NCBI RefSeq assembly: GCF_003369915.1
Contig: NC_046676.1
Span: forward strand, 5,704,001-5,768,000
Origin: Drosophila miranda
Taxonomy: Eukaryota; Arthropoda; Insecta; Diptera; Drosophilidae
Direction of reading: 5' to 3'
DNA length: 64,000 bases
A program made the position numbers and the translations under genes. This document shows, one piece after another, positions 33,157-42,446 of this stretch. Every line of letters begins with the position of its first letter. The stretch's first letter is position 1. The notes under the pieces are model-generated. The model did not search any database. It was given only the letters and a program-made list of their open reading frames with translations, and had not been told where the DNA came from.

Positions 33157-35018
33157 TGTAGCGCTTGTAGCAGGGAATGCTGAGTTTTTTGTGGCGCCAT
33201 CTAGTGCTCAGAGTGGCAGGCGAACGACAGGTCAAGGGAAAACCAAAAAGACGGTAACAGGTCAAAACGTCAGGCTTTCTCTGTTGAAAATGCATCCAGG
33301 GACCTGTTAGAGGATTTGCCGCCAGAACGTTGGCGTCCCTATCGGCTATTCCCTCGTGAAAGTCAATTGAGTCGGTTGCGTATCGGTCCGACGGAAAGGA
33401 AAAACCAAAAATTTAGTGAAGAGAAAAACTCTAGGGAATCTAAATATCTAAATCCAAGATTCGACTGCGAGATTCTTGGTTGAAGGCGAGTGGGCTATTC
33501 AGTCGTCAGAAGCCGTATAGCGCTGAGTCCGGTTGGGGTAAGTGCTGCGGGAAGAGAAGAGAAGGGCTAAAGGAGAATAAAGAGTTGTCCCATTTGTAGT
33601 CTTGGCGCTTAGTAAATCGAGTTAAGCAGTGCGGATTCAATCGTCCCAGGAAGCCAGCCAGCAAACAACAGCAGCCGCAAGCCTAACAAAGTGGCGTTTA
33701 AGCCTTTGGGATTGTCTGGAAAGCGCTCAGCCATCGGAGAAGCGAGCGTGGAAGCAGAGGGAGAAGACATTTGGGGAGCGCTCGGTCCCCCAAGCGGCTA
33801 GCTTCCCGAGGCGTTGGCGTCGGCACTTTAGTAGTCGAGCGCGACGCGGCAGATAAGGAGGGCCCGTCCCTTGGTCGCGAGCAGATCGGCGGAGAGAAAG
33901 TGTTAGTCTAGCACCGTCGGAGATTGGCCGTTTGGCCTTTTTCTTTGCTTTCGCGTACCTTTCACCTGCAGAAGCAGGGGAAAGAATTTGAGCTGTTCCC
34001 GTTCGCCCAGGAGGTGGAAAGGAAACATAGATAACAGTCGGGAGAAAGAGAATAGAAAGAAAAGAGGAAGCAACGGATTGACGGAGTAATTGTATTCGTG
34101 TTTGTAAATGTGTAATTAATTATGATTTCTGTGCGGAGTTAATTAGGAGAGATTTAGATTTGATTCCGGTAGTGGCTTCTCGTGACTCTCGCCGATTTGC
34201 AAATATGATTTCCCCCAACCTTGTGCCCATTTAAGTGTTCTCCCACCACAGCAGCTTTAGGTATTCATCGAGGAAAGCGCTTTCGCCGATGGAGCCATAA
34301 ACTGGAGAAAAGGTATGAGTGGACTTAAATTCTGTTATTAATAAATTACAACTTGAAACAAGGGAACTAGGGCCGGTCGGTGAGTGAGAGGGAGAAGTGC
34401 CCACTCGAATTGGTTTCGTAACATTACGGAGTCAGCAAGCAAGTTAGTTTGTCCATTTCGGACTTTTTTAGTATATCGTTTGTATGACACATAGCCAAGT
34501 ATTTGTAGGAATTTTATACATATATTTCATTTAGCTACTCTTTTAATGTGGGTGATTATATTATGGTATTTGCGGGTAATGTTAGTGTTTTAGCCAGTAA
34601 GTGAATAAACTTTATAATGTATAAATCTACCGCTTTGCTTTCGCTGGAAAATTCCCCATGTAGGACGCCCCGGACAAAGGGGCCATTCCGTCATTAAATC
34701 GAACGGTTTGGAATGGCCATGGTAGGGTGGGCGACACGACCTCGACAACACCAGAGGCGGAGTTGAGATACCTTTCCAGCACACATCCACAATTCTATTC
34801 AGGGATAAACAGTGTCTCCCGGTTAAGCATTTTCGTCGTGACACGCTACTTCATTCGCGGTATAATGCGTATAGGCCACCAGCAGGAGGGGGGCAAGAAC
34901 ATCACTCCAATAGCCGACGAGCAGAGGCCGGAAACCCAAAGCGTGTGCTTCCCTTCGCTGAATGCCAGCTAGCCTGGCAGGATTTATATACACAGACGTG
35001 CGTAGATGACACGTTACA
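33157..35018 (+). repeat. 3' LTR of element 2 (about 1.86 kb)
   Basis: Starts TGTAGCGC and probably ends ACACGTTACA at 35018, paralleling TGTAGTGG and CTCGTTACA of element 1. It shares GGCGCCATCTAG near its start with LTR 1 (about 17470) and CATGGTAGGGTGGGCG near 34718. The GC-rich middle (33600-33900) has short frames without recognisable content. The right end is inferred, as no second LTR is available. Confidence 0.65.
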
Positions 35019-35050
35019 TTTATGAATCATGGATATAGTATTATAACTAA

Positions 35051-36162
35051 CGAGGGGGAACGTTGTGAGTTGCTGCGGAGACCGCAACTCTACAGTTATA
35101 CCCGATACTAAGTCAGTATGGCTCTCCTCCGGCAGACGCCGCTAATATTAAACGACACGACAAGGAGTGCGTGCGAGAGAGACAGAAAATCAGTCTGAGC
35201 GTGACGTCGGGTGCTGCGTAGCCAGTGCAAATTGATTTGTTCCTTTTGGCTATAAAAATGATCTGATCTGATCCAGATTCAGCAATCTGATATATATGAT
35301 CATTATCTATGATTCTGCGTTTTTAGTTTTCTCGTATCTTCAATATTGTGGATGCAACAGATTTTCGTTCTTTGTGGGGGCGGAAGGGGGTGGGGCGAAA
35401 TTTTGAGATATACGTTTTATAGTGAGATCTAACAGAAGTGCGGATACCAAATTTGGTTACTCTAGCCTTAATAGTCTCTGAGATTTGTGAATATCTCCAG
35501 ATTTTCATCCTTTGCGGGGGCGGAAGGGGGTGTGGCGAAATTTTGAAACAAACTCGTCTCGGTCCGATATATTAGGAGTGTGGATACCAAATTTGGTTGC
35601 TCTAGCTTTTGTAGTCTCTGAGATCTAGGCGCTAATGTTTTACTCTAAGCAAAGCCGCCTATGCTACGTGTGTGTTAGAGAGAGACAGGGCGAGAAAAAA
35701 TGAAATTGTTTTCTTGATGCTGGCTATAATAATGATACGATCCAATTCAGATTCCGCAGTCTTAAAGATTTGGTCATTCTCTACAATTCTACGTTTTTGG
35801 TTCTCATATCTTTAAAATTGTGGATGCCACAGGTTTTCGTTCTTTGTGGGGGCGGAGGTGGGCGGGGCGAAGTTTTGAAATATTTTTGTAGCAGTGACAT
35901 ATCACAGAAGTCTGGATCCAAAACATCGTTGCTCTCGCTTTTATAGTCTTTGAGCACTAGGCGCTGAAGGGGACGGACAGACGGACAGACGGACGGACGG
36001 ACAGACGGACAGACAGACATGGCTCAATCGACTCGGCTATTGATGCTGATCAAGAATATATATACTTTATGGGGTCGGAAACGATTCCTTCTGGACGTTA
36101 CACACATCCACTTTTACCACAAATCTAATATACCCCAATACTCATTTTGAGTATCGGGTATA
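35051..36162 (-). mobile_element. ISY/DINE-1 element (c), full length, inverted
   Basis: Complete 1112-bp ISY on the minus strand: CGAGGGGG at the left (3' end) to GGGTATA at the right (5' end), with 3' hairpin, subterminal repeat and GGAC/AGAC tetranucleotide core (about 35970-36020). It separates LTR element 2 (plus 32 bp of AT-rich flank at 35019-35050) from the inverted Incenp fragment. Confidence 0.88.
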
Positions 36163-36606
36163 AAAACAGGGGATTATTCTATATACATACGTGTTTGTGT
36201 ATAACTAGTATTTTGGGAGCTCCGAGTAGCGTGGGGGCGTGGACCAGAGCACGCTGGAGTTGCGCTTCAGCTGCCTGGGATCGATGTTGGGGAAAATCAG
36301 TTTCAGGTAAGTAGTGGTGGGGGCCACCGAGAAGAAGCTGTCGATGACATCGGTGGGACAGTGGCTCTGCATGGCAATCGCTTCGCCGCGTACATGGCCT
36401 GAAAATGGGTCACAAAATTTTAGATTAGATCAGACACTGGCTAAAGAAAACGCTTACTTACTGCGACTCCAGGTGGGTGCTGGCGGACGCTTGTGGGTGA
36501 CCTTGCCCTCGTCATCGGTGGCTCGTGCAGCATGTCCCATGTGTATTTTGTCTTCGGCGGCGGTGGCAGAATCTTCTTCTTGGCCCCGGTCAACTGTACC
36601 AGCTTC
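36163..36606 (-). pseudogene. Incenp: Incenp 3' fragment, inverted
   Basis: Minus-strand copy of the Incenp end: 3' UTR, stop (36207-36205), last exon (36398-36205), the last intron, and the 3' part of exon 5 encoding the start of the IN-box. Relative to 54.2-54.5 kb it has small lesions: GTAAGT replaces coding sequence near 36306, and there is a short deletion near 36521. It ends abruptly at an ISY fragment. Without promoter or 5' exons it is a dead relic, but it could provide antisense sequence to Incenp mRNA. Confidence 0.85.
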
Positions 36607-36945
36607 TTAGTCAGTATGGCTCTCCTCTGGCAGACGCCGCTAATATTGAACGACACGACAAAGAGTGCGTGCGAGAGAGACAGAAAATCAGTCTTAGCGT
36701 GACGTCGGGCGCTGCTTAGCCACTGCAAATTGATTTGTTCCTATTGGCTATAAAAATGATCTGATCTGATCCAGATTCAGCAATCTGATAGATATGGTCA
36801 TTATCTATGATTCTGCGTTTTTAGTTTTCTCGAATGTGCAATATTGTGGTTGCAACAGATTTTCGTCCTTTGTGTGGGCGGAAGAGGGTTGGGCGAAATT
36901 TTAAGATACACGTTTTATAGTAAAATCTAACAGGAGTGCGGATAC
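36607..36945 (-). mobile_element. ISY/DINE-1 fragment (d), inverted
   Basis: The 3'-proximal third of an ISY in minus orientation, lacking both termini. It is fused on the left to Incenp exon 5 and on the right directly to LINE RT sequence (GGCGAGAGTATGTCG), so both ends are recombination joints. Confidence 0.8.
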
Positions 36946-37952
36946 GGCGAGAGTATGTCGTACTGATAAATGGAAAGCCTTCGGCCCCATTCTTGGCTAC
37001 TTCCGGCCTTCCACAGGGAAGTGCACTTGGTCCACTTCTGTTCTTAATTTTTATTAACGACATATGTCTCAGCATTCAAGCTTCTGAGCATCTGCTTTAT
37101 GCTGATGATCTTAAAATCTTTCGATCTGTCAAAACCTTAGGCGATAGTATCCTTCTGCAGCGCGACCTGGATAGAGTTGCTCGTTGGTGCAGACTTAATT
37201 CGCTCCCATTCAACATTAGTAAATGTTACTTTGTTTCTTTTAGCAAGCGTGTCTTTAATGTAATGGCCTCATATTCAATAGATGGCCATCCTCTCTTAAA
37301 GCAGACGGAGATACTTGACCTATGGGTCTTATTTGACTCTAGATTTCTGTTTGCAGGGCATATGAATTTAATATTGCCAAAAGCCTATGCAATGTTCGGC
37401 TTTGTTAAGCGCAATTCATCCCAATTCAAGGACCCATATACAAGGCTCAGTCTGTACGCATTCCTTGTGCGCTCGCTCCTTGAGTACGCTTCCATGGTCT
37501 GGAATCCCACCGGGGTCGTCCAAATTTCGCGCATCGAACGACTCCAAAGAAAGTTTCTGAAATTTGCACTCCAGCCTCTGCCATTTTCCATTCCGATGCC
37601 GTCCTATGAGTGCAGATGTCGCCTCGTGCATCTCTCCTCTCTCGAGGATCGTAGGACCATTGCGGCTCAAATATTTATTTTTGACCTTTTAGTGGGTAAT
37701 ATCGATTGCCCTGACCTACTTAGTAGGATTAGCTTCACTACGCCCGCCAGGAGCCTCAGGATCCATGCACCCTTTGCAGTTGATCTCCACCGGACCAATT
37801 ATGGCTTTCATGAGCCCATCAGTAGGGCGCTTCGGCAGCACAATGCGCTGCCAGCTGGAATGCGCTTTGACTTTTGCCAGGGGAAGGGAGCCGTCAGACC
37901 GTTGCTTGTGGATTTCTTCCTGCTACATAATTAATTTACTAATGTTATTTTT
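36946..37952 (+). mobile_element. Jockey-clade LINE, RT C-terminal half (copy L4)
   Basis: The frame to 37934 runs from RREYVVLING through SGLPQGSALGPLLF and YADD to the C-terminal end. It keeps seven codons (AAQIFIF, about 37663-37683) that L2, L5 and L6 lack, so it represents the older state of the family. It is cut on the right by an ISY inserted in the 3' UTR. Confidence 0.86.
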
Positions 37953-39066
37953 TATACCCGATACTCAAAATGAGTATTGGGGTATATTAGATTTGTGGTA
38001 AAAGTGGATGTGTGTAACGTCCAGAAGGAATCGTTTCCGACCCCATAAAGTATATATATTCTTGATCAGCATCAATAGCCGAGTCGATTGAGCCATGTCT
38101 GTCTGTCCGTCTGTCCGTCCGTCCGTCTGTCCGTCTGTCCGTCCCCTTCAGCGCCTAGTGCTCAAAGACTATAAGAGCAAGAGCAACGATGTTTTGGATC
38201 CAGACTTCTGTGATATGTCACTGCTACAAGAATATTTCAAAACTTTTCCCCGCCCCCTTCCGCCCCCACGAAGGGCGAAAATCTGTGGCATCCACAAATT
38301 CAAAGATACGAGAAAACAGAAAACGCAGAATCGTAGGAGATGTCTATATCTTATAGAGAGCAAAATCTGAACCAGATCGTATTATTATTATAGCCAGAAT
38401 CAAGAAAACAATTTCATTCTTTCTCGCTCTGTCTCTCTCTAACACACACGTAGCATAGGCGGCTTTGCTTAGAGTAAAACATTAGCGCCTAGATCTCAGA
38501 GACTATAAAAGCTAGAGCAACCAAATTTGGTATCCACACTCCTAATATATCGGACCGAGACGAGTTTGTTTCAAAATTTCGCCACACCCCCTTCCGCCCC
38601 CGCAAAGGATGAAAATCTGGGGATATTCACAAATCTCAGAGACTATTAAGGCTAGAGTAACCAAATTTGGTATCCGCACTTCTGTTAGATCTCACTATAA
38701 AACGTATATCTCAAAATTTCGCCCCACCCCCTTCCGCCCCCACAAAAGACGAAAATCTGTTGCATCCACAATATTGAAGATACGAGAAAACTAAAAACGC
38801 AGAATCATAGATAATGATCATATTTATCAGATTGCTGAATCTGGATCAGATCAGATCATTTTTATAGCCAAAAGGAACAAATCAATTTGCACTGGCTACG
38901 CAGCACCCGACGTCACGCTCAAACTGATTTTCTGTCTCTCTCGCACGCACTCCTTGTCGTGTCGTTTAATATTAGCGGCGTCTGCCGGAGGAGAGCCATA
39001 CTGACTTAGTATCGGGTATAACTGTAGAGTTGCGGTCTCCGCAGCAACTCACAACGTTCCCCCTAG
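37953..39066 (+). mobile_element. ISY/DINE-1 element (e), full length
   Basis: TATACCCGATAC start to CCCCCTAG end, about 1.11 kb, with all hallmarks of element (a), to which it is very similar. It joins a LINE 3' UTR (left) to block E (right). Confidence 0.88.
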
Positions 39067-40448
39067 TCTTTTTTAAAATCGTTTCAAATCTGCTTGGATA
39101 ACGGAATTTGAATATTAATTCAATTAAATTAAATTAAATATAAATATTTTCACACGTATTCTGCGAGCAGTGGCTCTGGCATGTGGCCTTTGTAGCTCCT
39201 GCTGTTGCTGCAGTGGGTACTGCGGGCAGTGCGTGGGCCACGGCTGGTATGTTCACCGTGTTGTGCGATACTTTGGTATAGCAATTCGATTCCTACTATA
39301 GTTTAATTTTTTCTTATCCCGCGCCGCAGGACGGCCACTCGTGGGCCACCTCTCCTTGGGCTCTCCAGGAAAGAGATCAAGTACCTCCCTCATGCCTCCT
39401 GCAATCTGTGAACGGGAGATCGAATTCCAATGTGTTGTAATAAGTTCGTACTCCGTCGCAGATCAGCCTTTTGTGTGGCTCTCTCACCGGCATTCGAGTC
39501 TTGCTAAATTGTTTGCACACACGTTTGGTCCGGGGGAAGACAGCAATATTTTCAGCAGGGGGGAAGCCCTGCCGTGTGCCGTTCCGAGTCGTGCCCCAGT
39601 TTTTGGAGAGGCGACGTCGGTGCTACCGTGAGTGCCTGCTGGTCTTGCAGTTGCAATTGCTGGGGCGTCTGCTGTTGGTTCCTGCTTCTGCTTCCTCCAG
39701 AGCGTCCTCCCAGGATATCGTTGATGGAATGCTTTGTGTTCATCTGCTGCTGCTGGTGGTGGCTCCCACATGGGATGTGTGGTGGCAGACCAGGCCACCA
39801 GGGCACTCCATCGACGGGATAGAGGGGATGCTGGCCAGGGACCTGCGGCCAGGTAAGGGCTGTCCAGGAGTGAAGGGGCGGCGGCGTCCAGGTGTTGGAG
39901 CTGCTGCGGCAGACCGGAAGTCAACAAGTTCAACACAGACTAAAGAAGATTCTCGAACAAAAGGTTCGTTTCTTTTATTAACTTCAACTTTATGCGAATG
40001 AGCCGTTCGTTTTAATCCTCGACGAGCTGCATGTTTGTTAGGAAAGGGAATGCTGCCAATGCCCTGTGCTGTGGGACAGCATTGACCCGCGCAAAAATTT
40101 GGCGAAGGAGTACACTGAAACTTAGGATGGATTTGGGGCCACTGCTGATCTATGGCAACAACAGAGATTTAAACATAAGCTTGATTCATATTTATTTCGA
40201 AGGATGATATGATGCGATGCGAGTGCAGAAAGTCCACGCCGGTTAGGAGCTCACGCGAGAGACGCTACCATGATCGGGATTCCACACAAAAGCTAGATAA
40301 TGCTCATGGCAGGAAGTGGGACATGTGGACGCGGTAAGGGAACCGTTTTCCCAGATTCGTAGATCTGGTAGATACGGTTATTCTCAATAATTCTGCGCAT
40401 TTAGTTTTCTCGTATCATTTAACTAGATACTGGATACAAAATTAAGTT
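39067..40448 (-). pseudogene. Block E, copy 2
   Basis: Nearly identical to 8838-10216, including the minus-strand Gln-rich frame with HSINDILGG (39552-39806). The frameshift between the two coding-like frames is shared, so it predates duplication. It runs uninterrupted through the position where the solo LTR sits at 10217, and so shows the empty site. Confidence 0.45.
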
Positions 40449-40590
40449 TATCTAGCCTTTAAAGTCTCTGGGATCTAGGCGCTCATCGGTTCGCACAGAC
40501 GGACATACATACATGGCTAAATCCATTCGGCTTTTGATGCTGATCAAGAATATAAATACTTTATGAGGTCGTAAAAAATTAAAATTATCT
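40449..40590 (-). mobile_element. DINE-1-type fragment, inverted
   Basis: Contains the minus-strand DINE-1 core (GGCTTTTGATGCTGATCAAGAATATAA split over 40528-40554) and ACGGACATACATACATGGC, matching the inverted piece at 12474-12557. It is a more diverged subfamily than the ISYs. Confidence 0.65.
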
Positions 40591-40795
40591 AGCCTTGAAG
40601 GAAAGTGATTCATCAATCGGATAAAATTATGAGTTCGGAACTGAGGGTTATTCTTCATCGGCTTAACTCAGGCTGTTGAGCTGTTTCAATTGAGGGTTTT
40701 ATTGGTAGATTAAGTGGGTTCAGGTGAAGAGGCGACTCTGAGTAAATGCTTAAAGTACGCTTGTAAACATCAAATAAAACTTTCCATTACATTTT
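40591..40795. other. Unassigned 205-bp AT-rich stretch
   Basis: I see no coding frame, terminal repeat or copy elsewhere in the window. Confidence 0.3.
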
Positions 40796-40858
40796 TATAC
40801 CCGATACACAAAATGAGTATTGGGGTATATTAGATTTGTGGTAAAAGTGGATGTGTGT
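40796..40858 (+). mobile_element. ISY 5' end remnant
   Basis: The first 60 bp or so of an ISY (TATACCCGATACACAAAATG...), ending where the PHD-finger LINE begins. The LINE may have inserted into this ISY, but the rest of the ISY is not found at the other end. Confidence 0.7.
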
Positions 40859-41391
40859 ATCTTTCGTATCTTTCGTAGTGATCAGACGTGTTTTTGTTTT
40901 GCGCTCCGCATTTTTTCCTTTTGTTTTGAATAAACAGCCGGTGTTTTCCTAACTAAATTCTAAATTTACTTCCTAACCAGACAACAATCTGGAAACCTAT
41001 TCTATTACGCGAGTGCATGCCTTTTGATTTGTGTTAAAACATTATTTAACTTTTTATTTTTCGGCGTCGTCTTGTGCTTGTGCTTGTGTTGTGTTGTTGC
41101 AGTGAGTGAGTACGCATTACATTGCATTGCAGTCCGCTCTCGTCTGGTAGCTTTTGTTGTTTTATCACTCTCTCGCTATCACCTCAACTTCAATAACTGT
41201 TCTTTCTCTCTCGCTCTTTAAACTTTCTGAGCAATAGCGCTCTCTGCTTAGTAGCTCTCGCTATAACCGCTCTCCACTCTGCTCTCTTTTTTTTTTTTAC
41301 CAATTCCGCTTTGAGCGTTGTCTGGCACATTGGTCTGATACCAATTTGTTTTGAAAATAATAGTATATATATAAATAAATAATAAAATAAA

Positions 41392-42354
41392 ATGGAATAC
41401 GCTGTGGTCTGTGCCAAAAAAAGCTGTAAGAAGCAGATCACCCACGATCAGCCGAATGTCCCCTGCTGGCTCTGCGACAGCGTAGTGCACGCAAAATGCG
41501 CTGGATTTTCTGGCCCCGTGAGTGATGCTATAGCCAAACGTAATGGCTTGCATTACAGTTGCGAGGCATGCCGTGCGGTGGAGAAAGACATGGTGGCTTT
41601 CATGAGGCAGACGCGGAGTGGCTTTAAGGAGCTGACCGTTGGTTTTAAAAACCAATACGATCGGCTCCTAGCCATGGAGGCTCAGTTTAGCGGTTTAAAA
41701 CTGCTGAATGAGTCTCCGAGGCGCAAAAAGGTCACTCCGCGGGATCTGCAATTGCCAACCGTCACTCAGCCGTGCGCCGCCGAAAAACTGACTCCGACCA
41801 CTCCAAGTGTGCAGCAGTTGATCTCGTTTGCCACTCCAAGGGCAACGACAGCTGCTGGCGACGCAGATTCGGTAGCCGAATTCATCGCCTCGGAGAATGT
41901 GCAGCCAAGTACGTCTGCAGCGTCCGTGTCCGTGGTGTCCGCAAGTTCGCTAGTTGTCCCGTCTATACCGATCCCACCAGTAAATAGACGTTCCGGACCT
42001 CCGGATATTGCCACCACAGGTACTAGGCCTGTGGTGACTAAACCACTGGTGGGAGTCCCACCAAAACGACAAGTTTTTGTTTCACGGCTGGCCCCTGACC
42101 TCACATCTAATGATGTAATTGCTTTTATTCAAAGCAAAATAAAAGCCGTGGGTTTAAAGGTGGAGAAATTTAACTTCTCTTATGCCAGGGAGATAGCCTC
42201 GTTTAAGATAAGCATCTCCCCAACTCAATTTGACACCATTTGCTCCGCCAAATTTTGGCCGGAGCATTTGGTGGTGAAGGAGTTTAAGGCTAAGAAGAAG
42301 AATAGGCCCCCCATATTCCTTCCAAACCTTTCCAGTGTGCCACCCTCAACTTAA
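41392..42354 (+). CDS. LINE ORF1 protein with N-terminal PHD-like finger
   Basis: 320 residues. The N-terminus has a C4HC3 ligand series (C7, C12, C25, C28, H33, C36, C57, C60) with a Trp after C25, typical of PHD-like fingers reported in ORF1 of some CR1/jockey-related LINEs. A low-complexity Ser/Thr/Pro linker (about 110-215) follows. A C-terminal domain (about 223-305) starts VFVSRLAPDLTSNDV and contains SFKISI...FWPEHLVVKEF; this fold is common in insect LINE ORF1s and probably binds RNA. The ORF1 product coats the LINE RNA. The start ATG follows an AT-rich run with no nearer alternative. Confidence 0.82.
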   Translation: MEYAVVCAKKSCKKQITHDQPNVPCWLCDSVVHAKCAGFSGPVSDAIAKRNGLHYSCEACRAVEKDMVAFMRQTRSGFKELTVGFKNQYDRLLAMEAQFSGLKLLNESPRRKKVTPRDLQLPTVTQPCAAEKLTPTTPSVQQLISFATPRATTAAGDADSVAEFIASENVQPSTSAASVSVVSASSLVVPSIPIPPVNRRSGPPDIATTGTRPVVTKPLVGVPPKRQVFVSRLAPDLTSNDVIAFIQSKIKAVGLKVEKFNFSYAREIASFKISISPTQFDTICSAKFWPEHLVVKEFKAKKKNRPPIFLPNLSSVPPST

Positions 42355-42446
42355 ACCTCAACTTCTTCTTCCTCAACTTCCCGTCTTGCTTCCACCTTTC
42401 CAAAAAACTAACTTCTCTTTTAGTAACCTATCAGAATGTAAGAGGC

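Larger units (their letters stand above)
27548..35018 (+). mobile_element. Gypsy-group LTR retrotransposon 2, 5'-truncated
   Basis: A diverged relative of element 1: leader, RING-like gag, pol, polypurine tract and one 3' LTR. There is no 5' LTR or primer site; the left end abuts LINE sequence without a recognisable terminus, so the element arrived with, or was cut by, a rearrangement. The pol frame contains an RT deletion. Confidence 0.82.

Noticed and set aside
41240..41300. Minus-strand ORFs at 41190-41655 near the LINE 5' UTR
   Set aside because: They overlap the LINE UTR and ORF1 start, and the sequence is low-complexity; shadow frames.
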